64,000 nucleotides of DNA from the NCBI GenBank assembly GCA_964420035.1, contig CAYQQR010000014.1, positions 1 through 64,000 on the forward strand, in the 5' to 3' direction. A program made the position numbers and the translations under genes. Numbering within the stretch: position 1 is the stretch's first letter; the number at the start of each line of letters is the position of its first letter. A model generated the notes under the pieces. It was not told the DNA's origin and ran no database searches. It saw nothing but the letters and a program-made list of their open reading frames with translations. The DNA comes from CAYQQR01 sp964420035. Its GTDB lineage: Bacteria; Bacteroidota; Bacteroidia; Bacteroidales; SM23-62. This document shows, piece after piece, positions 1 through 8,924 of this stretch.

Positions 1-19
1 CACAACAGCTCAAGCTGTT

Positions 20-55
20 TTAATACCTCGTAGCTCTGCCGCGAGGTAGTTTATT
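20..55 (+). repeat. Palindromic repeat, hairpin family copy 1
   Basis: A 21-base hairpin at 26-46 has two 9-base arms (CCTCGTAGC and GCCGCGAGG) around a TCT loop. The surrounding 36 bases at 20-55 match the reverse complement of 25585-25620 with a single mismatch. The copy sits about 60 bases upstream of the susC-like gene. It belongs to the 9-3-9 family also seen near 25.6 and 36.4 kb. Confidence 0.75.
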
Positions 56-110
56 TTCCTGTTTTCAAAAAGTTCTTTATGCAGCTATACTAACTACTAA
101 CAGGCAGATT

Positions 111-3100
111 ATGAAATTAAATCGTTCTTTAAGGATTTTCTTGATGGCGGGCCTGATTTTTTTATGGGGAATGGTGGGCCTTTCACAGGAACTTTTGGCA
201 CAGACCGTGAGCGGGACGGTGGTCGATGAAACCGGGGCACCCATGCCCGGCGTGAACGTGTTCGTCCCCGAGACCGGTGACGGGACCATTACCGATGTGG
301 ACGGTAATTTTTCCATCGGGGTACCGGACTTTGAAACTACCGTTCAATTCTCTTTCGTAGGATACAAAACAGTGGTAGTACCGCTGAAAGGCCGCTCCGC
401 ACTGGATGTCCAGATGGAAGTGCAAGCCCGGATGCTGGAAGAGGCGGTGGTGATCGGGTACGGTACGGTACAGAAAAAGGATCTGACCGGTGCGGTGTCC
501 GTGGTGACCAGCGAGGAACTGACAAAAACTCCCATCACCACCCTGGGACGGGCCCTGCAGGGTAAGGCCTCGGGCGTGGTGGTGATGCAGAGCGGGGCAC
601 CCGGGGGGAATTATAATATCCGCGTACGGGGAGTAGGATCCATCAACCTGGACCCCGACCCGCTGTATGTTATCGACGGGATCGTGGGGGCAGACATCAA
701 CTCGGTGGCCCCGGAAGATATTGAAAGCATATCAGTGCTTAAAGATGCATCGGCGTCTGCAATCTATGGTGCCAACGGGGCCAATGGTGTTATTGTGGTT
801 ACCACCAAGCGGGGGGATACGGACAAAACCCGGGTTTCTTTTTCTGCTTTTACCGGGACCAACTTTTCCCCCAAACAGTTTGAGCTGATGAACGCCGATC
901 AGTATGCCGATTTCTACAACGAGACCTATGCCATTAACGGGGAGGAGCCGGAACTGGCGTATACCGATGAATTCAGGCAATGGTACTACGGTGATGGATG
1001 GGAGGAAGGAACCGACTGGCAGAACGAGATATTGCAGGACAACATGCTTCAGAATTATTACCTGCGAATCTCCAGTGGCGGGGAAAAGGCCAGTTACAGT
1101 ATTTCGGCCAATTACTATGATGAAGAAGGGATCCTGCTCAACACCAATACCCGGCGGATCAACCTGAGGGCGAATTCGGATTTTACGCTGGGCAAATTTT
1201 TCAAGGTCGGAGAATCCCTCAGCCTGACCCGCGGCAAATGGCGTGAGTCCAACGCTGGCGCCTGGGGCATGGCCCTGGAGTCCTCCCCCCTGATGCGGGT
1301 CTATAATGAGAACAATAAGGAAGGTTTCGAAGGGGCACAGATCCCACTTGCCTGGGACCCGGACGGGGATGGAGTCACCGATGACCTGGACGGGGACGGC
1401 AATCCCGACATCATCAACAATACCGGTGGTAATGATAAGTTCAACCCCAAAGGTGAACTGGCCATTCCCCGCGACCTGAATTATTCGGACGGACTGCTGG
1501 CCAGTGTGTACCTGGATTTCTCCCCGGTTTCCTGCCTGACCTTCACCACAACTCCATCGATAAATGCTTATATCAGTGAAGTGGACGATTGGACCCCGGC
1601 TTATGAAATGGGCGTACGAAGCAGCAAGAGCGCTACATTGAACCGCTCCTACAGTAAGGGAAACACCCTGTCACTGGAAAACAAGCTGGTATTCAACAGA
1701 AGTTTTGGCGACCATAACATCAATGCCGTCGCGGTCCACCATGTCAGACAGGGAAATTACAGGAACCTGAACGTGGATGCAGCAGGCTTTCCCTACGAAC
1801 AACTGAACGTGGTATCCCAGTCCGATCCGGTAGGTAGAACCGCTATCGGTGGAAAAGGGGAGTGGAGCGACCTGTCTTACCTGGGCCGGGTGATCTATGA
1901 TTATCAATCCAAATATCTTCTTACGGCCAGTATCAGACGGGACGGCTCTTCAAATTTCAGTGAAGCTTTTAAATGGGGGACTTTCCCCTCACTTTCGCTG
2001 GGTTGGAAGCTCAATGAAGATTTCCTGCAGAACGTGGAACAGATCAACTTGTTGAAATTAAGATTCGGGTGGGGTAAAACCGGAAATGCGGATATCGGGG
2101 GATTTCGCTATGATACCTACCTGGCAGAACCCATTCATTTCAGTCCGGTTTTCGGTGTGAACCAGCAGGAGGCTACTGCCCTGAATGAATTATGGACCGT
2201 AGGAAATCCCCGGGTAAAGTGGGAAGCAGCCGAGATGACCAATTTCGGCTTTGACCTGAATACCTTTGGTAACCGGATCCAGTTCAGCGCTGAATATTAC
2301 ATCAAAAAACAAAACGACCTGTTCATGGAAGTACCTATATCCCAGGTCCACGGCAAATGGTACCAGGTTTATCCCCTGTTGAACATCGCGAAAATTGAAA
2401 ACCGCGGGTTTGAATTTGATCTTCGTTTCAGCAAGATGGAAGGGGTTTTCAACTACAGGGCCTTTGCCAACCTATCGACGGTGAAAAATGAAGTGATCGA
2501 AATACCTGAAAAGATCCTGGATGACAATCATATTACTAAAACAGGCCATTCCATCGGCAGTATTTATGGTTGGGTTGCTGAAGGGATCGTTCAGGAATCG
2601 GACTTTGATGAGGAAGGGAATTACCTGCTTGCCGTTCCTTCGGAAGGCATACCTGAACCGGGCGATATAAAGTTCAGAGATCTCGATAAGGACGGAAAAA
2701 TCACGGATCGCGATCGGACCATCATCGGAAAAGGGGTACCCGATATCAGCTATTCATTTGGATTTGAGCTTTTCTATGAAGGCTTTGATTTTTCTGTTTT
2801 CCTCTACGGGATCACCAATGCCCAGATATACAATACCCTGCGCAGGGATATCGAATGTTTTGAGGTCCAGGACCTGGATCATAACAAATCAGCAGATTGG
2901 GCACAGAATTATTATACTCCCGAACGGCCAACAACCGAGTATATACGAGCCGACCCCAATGATATTAACAAAAATACCAGGATTTCCACCTGGTGGGTCG
3001 AAAATGCCGCCTTCCTGAGGCTTAAGGATATTCAGTTGGGATACAATATCCCCCAGAGTCTTTTGAATGTTATGCGGATATCCCGATTAAGGGTCTACGT

Positions 3101-3251
3101 CAGCGGAGTTAACCTTTATACCTTTACCAAATATTCGGGCAGAGACCCGGAATCACCGCTGAATACGGACGAACCCCGCCTGCCGGGTGTCGAGTCCAAC
3201 CAGTATCCGGTCCCGCGGACCTTTACTGCAGGTATACAGATAGATTTTTAA
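111..3251 (+). CDS. SusC/RagA-family TonB-dependent outer-membrane receptor
   Basis: This 1046-residue TonB-linked porin would import an oligomer across the outer membrane together with the SusD-like lipoprotein encoded next. A signal peptide covers residues 1-31. A carboxypeptidase-D-like (CarboxypepD_reg) domain follows at about 33-100 (SGTVVDETGAPMPGVNVFV). The plug domain runs to about residue 240 and contains DPLYVIDGI and the SVLKDASASAIYGANGANGV block typical of SusC. The rest is beta-barrel, ending in a terminal F. An acidic DPDGDGVTDD-DGDGNPD stretch near residues 416-432 looks like a calcium-binding loop insertion. The length is normal for the family. No glycoside hydrolase or sulfatase gene is adjacent, so the substrate cannot be named. 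Confidence 0.95.
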   Translation: MKLNRSLRIFLMAGLIFLWGMVGLSQELLAQTVSGTVVDETGAPMPGVNVFVPETGDGTITDVDGNFSIGVPDFETTVQFSFVGYKTVVVPLKGRSALDVQMEVQARMLEEAVVIGYGTVQKKDLTGAVSVVTSEELTKTPITTLGRALQGKASGVVVMQSGAPGGNYNIRVRGVGSINLDPDPLYVIDGIVGADINSVAPEDIESISVLKDASASAIYGANGANGVIVVTTKRGDTDKTRVSFSAFTGTNFSPKQFELMNADQYADFYNETYAINGEEPELAYTDEFRQWYYGDGWEEGTDWQNEILQDNMLQNYYLRISSGGEKASYSISANYYDEEGILLNTNTRRINLRANSDFTLGKFFKVGESLSLTRGKWRESNAGAWGMALESSPLMRVYNENNKEGFEGAQIPLAWDPDGDGVTDDLDGDGNPDIINNTGGNDKFNPKGELAIPRDLNYSDGLLASVYLDFSPVSCLTFTTTPSINAYISEVDDWTPAYEMGVRSSKSATLNRSYSKGNTLSLENKLVFNRSFGDHNINAVAVHHVRQGNYRNLNVDAAGFPYEQLNVVSQSDPVGRTAIGGKGEWSDLSYLGRVIYDYQSKYLLTASIRRDGSSNFSEAFKWGTFPSLSLGWKLNEDFLQNVEQINLLKLRFGWGKTGNADIGGFRYDTYLAEPIHFSPVFGVNQQEATALNELWTVGNPRVKWEAAEMTNFGFDLNTFGNRIQFSAEYYIKKQNDLFMEVPISQVHGKWYQVYPLLNIAKIENRGFEFDLRFSKMEGVFNYRAFANLSTVKNEVIEIPEKILDDNHITKTGHSIGSIYGWVAEGIVQESDFDEEGNYLLAVPSEGIPEPGDIKFRDLDKDGKITDRDRTIIGKGVPDISYSFGFELFYEGFDFSVFLYGITNAQIYNTLRRDIECFEVQDLDHNKSADWAQNYYTPERPTTEYIRADPNDINKNTRISTWWVENAAFLRLKDIQLGYNIPQSLLNVMRISRLRVYVSGVNLYTFTKYSGRDPESPLNTDEPRLPGVESNQYPVPRTFTAGIQIDF

Positions 3252-3258
3252 ATTGAAA

Positions 3259-4968
3259 ATGAGTTTAGCCATGAGAAAATATATTATAATAACGATTCTT
3301 GCCGCTTTTTTTACAGGAAGCTGTTCGGAGGATATTCTCTACGTTGAAAACAAAGGAGCCCTCGCGGTGAGCAACTGGTACAGAACCGCTGAAGATTTCC
3401 AGATGGCCATGAATTCCTGTTATATCGGACTGGCCCAGGACGGGATGCATGCCCTTCATTATACCCATACTTTCGGGACCTGGGAGGACCGGGTGCTTTT
3501 TGAAACCACGGGCCGGGACCGGATTTCGGTATCCTCTTCCGACAATGATGTCAGGGAAGTATGGGAAGCCAACTATATGGGCGTATACCGTACGTCCAGA
3601 CTATTACAGAAACTTTATGATAAGGGATTAGACGGTATAGAAAACATGACCCGGGAACATTATGACTACCTGGAAGGACAGGCCAAGGCCCTCAGGGCCA
3701 TCCATTATTTTTACCTGACCATCATCTTTGACCGTCCCATTCTGTACGATGAGAACACCATTCCCGAGGATCTGATGCAGGACCTGTCCAATGCCGACCG
3801 GGAGCTGTTGTGGGCCCAGATCGAACAGGACCTTAGTGATGCCATTCCCAAGCTTCCATTGAAATCAGAAACGGCACCCGAAGATATCGGGCGTGTTACT
3901 AAAGGAGCAGCCAAAGCACTCTACGGGAAAGCCATGTTGTTCAAGCATTATTATTATCACGCGCGCTTCGGATCGGTTGGATCAGCCGAAGATATTGCCG
4001 ACCTGACAAAAGCAAAAGATTATTTTCTGGAAGTCATGAACTCAGGGGTTTACCAGCTGGTCATGCCCGGGGAACCCAAGACCCGCAAAGACTATCTTTA
4101 TGCCATTCTTTCGAATTCCTCCTTTAAGGACCTTCCTTCGGAAAATAATCTCTATCCTTCCGAAAACAATATCGAATCCATATGGGAAGTGCAATATGCC
4201 GATCATAAGGCATTCCAGGATAACTGGTGGCTGCCGGCCTATTACAGCCCGGGCGCCCTTTTTGCCCAGTATTACTCTCCACATACCCGAAGTTACAAAA
4301 ACCACGAGGCCAATCCGGCTCTCTATTATGAGTTTGAAGCGGCAGGAGCCCCGGCAGGTTTTGACAGGGATCCGAGATGCTATGCAAGCTTTTATTTTGA
4401 CGGCGACACCATGGACTTCGATCCCGAATCACCCTATTATACCGGATTTTTAAGTGGCAGCAACGATAAGCTGATCGCCAGAGCCAGGGGTTTACAAGTC
4501 CCTCCCGGAACCCAGAGTCTCGGGATCAGGAAACATTATTTCCCGGTCTACTGGGATGGCCTGTATGCCCCCTTTAATGATCCCATCAACAGGCGCCTGA
4601 TCCGGTATGCAGACCTGCTTCTGATGTATGCAGAAACCATGTTTTTACTGGGAGATGACGGCAGCGGACTGGATGCTTTGAACCAGGTGCGCCGAAGAGT
4701 GGACATGCCCGACGTGGGGACCCTTACCACGGATGCCATTATTCACGAGCGGGATGTTGAGCTGGCCTTCGAAGGGCACCGCTGGTTCGACCTGATCCGC
4801 TGGAGCTTTGACGACCAATGGAACATTGTTTGGGAAGATATCGACTGGGGCATTAATGCCAGTAATTCAATTATTCCCTTCGTGGAAGGAAAAAATGAGT
4901 TCATGCCCATCCCCCTGGAAGAAATCGATATCAATGGCGGTAAACTGGAACAGAACCCGGGGTGGTAA
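3259..4968 (+). CDS. SusD/RagB-family surface lipoprotein
   Basis: This is the ligand-binding lipoprotein partner of the SusC-like receptor just upstream and is surely co-transcribed with it, since only 7 bases separate the stop and this start. A lipoprotein signal ending in GSC lies in the first 25 residues. TPR-type helices follow, with family hallmarks such as EGQAKALRAIHYFYL, GAAKALYGKAML and, near the C-terminus, LNQVRRRVDMPDV and ERDVELAFEGHRWFDLIRW. About 570 residues is normal for the family. Starts at 3259 and 3271 (both ATG) are possible, and a TTG at 3253 is less likely. The ligand is unknown. Confidence 0.95.
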   Translation: MSLAMRKYIIITILAAFFTGSCSEDILYVENKGALAVSNWYRTAEDFQMAMNSCYIGLAQDGMHALHYTHTFGTWEDRVLFETTGRDRISVSSSDNDVREVWEANYMGVYRTSRLLQKLYDKGLDGIENMTREHYDYLEGQAKALRAIHYFYLTIIFDRPILYDENTIPEDLMQDLSNADRELLWAQIEQDLSDAIPKLPLKSETAPEDIGRVTKGAAKALYGKAMLFKHYYYHARFGSVGSAEDIADLTKAKDYFLEVMNSGVYQLVMPGEPKTRKDYLYAILSNSSFKDLPSENNLYPSENNIESIWEVQYADHKAFQDNWWLPAYYSPGALFAQYYSPHTRSYKNHEANPALYYEFEAAGAPAGFDRDPRCYASFYFDGDTMDFDPESPYYTGFLSGSNDKLIARARGLQVPPGTQSLGIRKHYFPVYWDGLYAPFNDPINRRLIRYADLLLMYAETMFLLGDDGSGLDALNQVRRRVDMPDVGTLTTDAIIHERDVELAFEGHRWFDLIRWSFDDQWNIVWEDIDWGINASNSIIPFVEGKNEFMPIPLEEIDINGGKLEQNPGW

Positions 4969-5168
4969 ATGGATTGTTTGATTGTTCGAGACTTATCTGG
5001 TTGCTGGTTTCTGGCCACTGGCTTCTGGTTTCTGGCTTTTGATCTGATTACTTACATAGTCGTATTTCTCAAATACACCACCTCCCCCTCGGTCCTTTCT
5101 TTACCGCGGAAAGCCAGCGCTACAGGACCTCGGGTACTCCCTGCCTGTCCGGCAGGCGCAATCCGCAA
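4969..5168. repeat. Intergenic spacer with drifting short repeats and a GCCTG palindrome
   Basis: No gene is visible in this 200-base spacer between convergent genes. At about 4998-5041 the words CTGGTTTCTGG, CTGGCTTCTGG and TTTCTGGC recur in a loose tandem pattern. A palindrome at 5140-5157 (CCTGCCTGTCCGGCAGGC) is the exact reverse complement of 18 bases within 20349-20369, so it belongs to a dispersed palindromic repeat. Confidence 0.6.
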
Positions 5169-7643
5169 TTATTTGATCACTACCGTCCCTCTAAATACTT
5201 TGGTACCCCGGAGCTCGATAAAGTAAAGTCCGGCGGCCAGTTCTTTCTTCTGCAGGATATATTCAGAAGACCGGATATGGTCGATCACCCGGACAGTGCG
5301 TCCGCTCATATCCCTCAGGTACAGGCTATGTGCCTCTCCGCCCGGGTTGGCAAAGCGGATGGTGGCACTGTGCTGCATGGGATTGGGATAGATCTTCAGT
5401 CCCTCATACTGTAATAACCTCATGCGGGTCATGGCGGCCCGGTTGTCTTCGACATTGCTCAGGGAGTAGGAATAGGGACCGCTGCCAGCTTTTTTGACAT
5501 CGGTATAGAAGGTCTTGGGGGCCTTGACCCCGATGCGGTAATAACTGGTATCGGGCGGAGACAGGGGATTATAATCCGTCTTCTCGGTGGTGGTGGGGTC
5601 ATACTGGACCGAATCGTAAACATCAAAGCTGGTAAGCGATTTACCGCGGAAGATGAAATACCAGTCCACGTCAAACCCCTCGTAATGGTTCCAGGAGAGG
5701 TTTACTTCCCCGGCCGTCCCCGTGCTGGCCGTCAGGTGCATGGTCTTGTGCGAGCTGCTGTAATCCGATTCGTTCCCGCAGGTATCGATGATGGTGATCT
5801 TGTAGCGGTAGGGTTGCCCGTCGTCAAAGGTTCCCAGATCCTGGAACCCGGTGGGATCGCCATAGGGAACTTCTCCAATCTCCAGCTCGTTCCCATCAGG
5901 TCCGCGATAGATCCTGTAATGGGTGATGCCTGCCTGGGGGGTGTTCTCCCAGATCACCAGGTTGTCGCCCGAGTTGACATCCACGGTAACCACGCCCAGC
6001 TCCTGTTCTTCGTAGGGGTGGTGGACATGCACAAAGACTTCGTCGGACTGCTCGCACACCGAGTTGTTGTTCCGGACCGTGAGGGTGTAGGTCCCGGTCT
6101 CATCCACACGGATGGTTTTTGTGACTTTATCAGTGTTCCAGAAATATTGGTCGTAATCCGATCCGGGATACAGGACCACCGACTCGCCCAGGCAGATGTC
6201 CACGTCTTCGCCCAGGTCGATGGGATCGATGTTGGGGTCCAGGAAGACCTGGATATCGTCTGAGTTCTCACATCCGTTTTCATCACTGACGGTTACGGTG
6301 TAGGTTCCGGCCTGGCTGACTTCAATGGTCCGGCTGCTGGGACCGGTGTTCCAGCTGTAAGCATGATATCCACTGCCCGGATCCAGGATGGTGGATTCCC
6401 CGGTACACACATGAACATCCGCCCCCAGGGATACCGAAGGAAGGGGAAGCACGGTCAGGGTGGCATCGTTGGAATGGATGCCGCTTTCACATTCATTGGA
6501 TACCCGGCATCGGAACAGGTCCCCGTCGTCGTTCATATCGGCTGTATAGTTCAGCGTACTGCCGGTCTTGCCGGCCAGGTTGCTCCAGGAGGCCCCGCCG
6601 TTGCCGCTTTTCTGCCACTGGTAGCTGATGGGGGTAGAGCCGGTGGCCGTTACGGAGAAAGTGGCGGTCTCGCCGTCACAAACGCTAAGGTCCCCCGGAT
6701 CGGCGGTCAGGGTTACCGGGGTATTGACCGTCAGGGTGGCAGTGTTGGATTGGTCACTTCCGCAGTTATTGGAAGCTTTGCAATAGTAATTTCCGGCATC
6801 CGAAGCTTTGATATTATTCTGGGTGAGGGTACTTGAGGTTGCTCCCGATATGGGATTTCCATTCTTGTACCATTGATAAACCGGACTGCTGCCGGAAGCC
6901 GATACAGTAAAGCTGGCATTATCACCCGGGCAGACTTCGGCATTGGAAGGATGGGAGGTGATGCTTGGGTCGGTTTCTACGTTCAGGGTTATTTCCCGTT
7001 GATTAGATGCATCCCCGCAGGCATTTTAAACCCGGCAGCGGTACATGTAGCCGTTTTGTGAACTGTTGGCCGTAAAACTGAGTGTACTTGAAGTTTCACC
7101 GGAAATGCTCGACCAATGTGCTCCTCCGTCGGTAGACTTTTGCCAGATATAAGATTTATCTTCCCCTGAGGCAGATACGGAAAAACTTACCGGATCGCCA
7201 TGACAATAGGTCCGCGTACCCGATGTACCCCCGTTTATGCTGGGAGGATCATTAACAAAATCAATGAAAACGGTCTTAGTGGTGAAGATATTAAATTTAA
7301 AACCATGGGCATAATAACTGCCATCCTCGGTTGGGGTAAATGCGTTGCCGCTCTCCACCTGTACGGTATCTAAATCATAACCGATGATTATTTCTCCAAA
7401 ATAGATCGGAGTGGATACGATCTGGTACCAATTGACATAGGCGTTAAAGTCAGTATCATCACCATACATGGTCCAGCCACTGCCAGAGCAGGGATTTATG
7501 GGTTCTTCGTCTGATAATTCAAGCCATAGGGTCTGACCTCCGGAATTAACCTTTACATAGGGGCCACTTTGGGCGGAGAGTACAGGGGTTTTGAAGAAAG
7601 CGAGCAATACCAGGAACAGAAAAACTACCATTCCGGATTTCAA
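5169..7643 (-). pseudogene. T9SS-exported Ig-like domain protein interrupted by an in-frame TAA
   Basis: Two open stretches, 7643-7026 and about 7025-5169, lie in the same frame on the minus strand and are separated only by a TAA at 7026-7028 (codon 206). Read through, the product would be about 824 residues. It would have a signal peptide, a beta-rich N-terminal domain, three or more Ig/PKD-like repeats (CRV-N-C, SNNCG and similar, with YQW motifs), a fibronectin-III-like region, and a C-terminal T9SS type A sorting domain (IYPNPMQHSATIRF to the end). The repeats share the pattern YRCRV-S-N-C, and the stop sits exactly where Ser is expected, so TCA to TAA is the simplest change. The start is TTG 7643 or ATG 7631. 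It could be a true nonsense mutation, phase variation or an assembly error. The function is probably a surface adhesin. Confidence 0.8.
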
Positions 7644-7989
7644 CCTGCAAAAGGGATGAATAACATTCTTGATTAGGATGGTTTATGAGTTTCAGATAAC
7701 GATCATTTTTTGTTAGATAGAAAAAGAATATCTAACTGATATTCAATTGATTAAGTTATGACAGATTCTGGTAAAAGTCAAGATTTTTTCTGTTTATTTT
7801 TTCAACCTGGATAATCTCCAACCGATAAATCAGCAATTTAGCCGCCGCCAGGGTGGGCAGGTCAAATCGGGCAAGAAATTCGGGCATACGGCCGGATTTA
7901 TTCTGTTAGTCTTTTCGCGGGCGGGTCAAAAGTAATGGTATTTCCTTATTTTTAGCAAAAATTCACCATAACCCAAAATCTCCTTGATC
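7644..7989. promoter_or_regulatory. Divergent intergenic region with an inverted repeat
   Basis: This 346-base AT-rich region separates the minus-strand adhesin gene from the plus-strand isomerase-like gene. A perfect 8-base inverted repeat (GTTAGATA, 9-base spacer, TATCTAAC) lies at 7712-7736, about 70 bases upstream of the adhesin start. It could be an operator or a leader hairpin. I see no confident TAnnTTTG promoter properly placed for either gene, and nothing else coding. Confidence 0.35.
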
Positions 7990-8919
7990 ATGCAAAGAAG
8001 ATCATTCTTTAAATCGACCGCTGCCGCTTCCGCGGCTGCCTTACTGGGCGGAGTCCCGGCCTATGCTTTCAGTGAGACAAAAAAAATCTTTCCCGGAGCA
8101 GAACCTTTCACCATGAAATTCGCCCCACATTTTGGCATGTTCCGGCATTCTGCCGGAGAGGATCTGGTCAGTCAGCTCGAATATATGGCCGACCGGGGTT
8201 TTCGGGCCATGGAGGATAACGGTATGAAAGGCAGGGATGTGGAAACCCAGACGAGGATCGCCCGGACCATGGAACGGCTGGGTATGGAGATGGGCGTATT
8301 CGTTGCCCACAAGATCTACTGGCAGGAACCCAACCTGGCCAGCGGGGACCCCGGTCTTCTCGAGGAGTTCCTGCAGGACATCCGCGAGTCGGTGGAGGTA
8401 GCCAAAAGGGTGAATGCCAGGTGGATGACCGTGGTACCCGGACATGTGGACCTGAGGCAGGATATGGGTTACCAGACGGCTCATGTGATTAATGCACTAC
8501 GCAAGGCCTCGGAAATACTGGAGCCGCACGGGCTGGTCATGGTGCTGGAACCCCTGAACTTCAGGAACCATCCCGGCCTGTTTTTGAAAAAAGCGGCCCA
8601 GGCTTACCAGATATGCCGGGCGGTAGACAACCCTTCCTGCAAGATACTGTTCGACATTTATCACCAGCAGATCCAGGAGGGGAATCTGATACCCAACATC
8701 GACCTGGCCTGGGAAGAGATCGCCTATTTCCAGATCGGGGATAATCCTGGCAGGAAAGAGCCCACCACCGGGGAGATCAATTACACCAATGTCTTCCGGC
8801 ACATCCATGAAAAGGGGTTCCGGGGGATCCTGGGCATGGAGCATGGCAACTCGGTGAAAGGTGCCGAAGGCGAACAGAAAGTTATTGAAGCCTACCGGAA
8901 GGTAGATTATTCCGGTTAG
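7990..8919 (+). CDS. Tat-exported hydroxypyruvate-isomerase-like TIM-barrel protein
   Basis: This 309-residue protein has a twin-arginine-type leader (MQRRSFFKSTAAASAAALLGG) followed by an AP-endonuclease-2/xylose-isomerase-like TIM barrel. Its metal-site style motifs match the hydroxypyruvate isomerase group: VLEPLNFRNHPGLFL with the conserved Glu, ILFDIYHQQIQEGNL, FQIGDNPGRKEPTTGEINY and a late GMEHGNS. I chose ATG 7990 because it begins the Tat leader, although a TTG at 7984 is in frame. By family it isomerises a small hydroxy-keto acid or sugar, and Tat export suggests the periplasm. The true substrate is unknown. The next gene converges on it and is also a Tat sugar-type enzyme. Confidence 0.85.
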   Translation: MQRRSFFKSTAAASAAALLGGVPAYAFSETKKIFPGAEPFTMKFAPHFGMFRHSAGEDLVSQLEYMADRGFRAMEDNGMKGRDVETQTRIARTMERLGMEMGVFVAHKIYWQEPNLASGDPGLLEEFLQDIRESVEVAKRVNARWMTVVPGHVDLRQDMGYQTAHVINALRKASEILEPHGLVMVLEPLNFRNHPGLFLKKAAQAYQICRAVDNPSCKILFDIYHQQIQEGNLIPNIDLAWEEIAYFQIGDNPGRKEPTTGEINYTNVFRHIHEKGFRGILGMEHGNSVKGAEGEQKVIEAYRKVDYSG

Positions 8920-8924
8920 GTTTT

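Noticed and set aside
5685..6836. Plus-strand frames inside the adhesin gene (192 and 157 codons)
   Set aside because: Antisense shadows of a gene with clear Ig-like and T9SS features.
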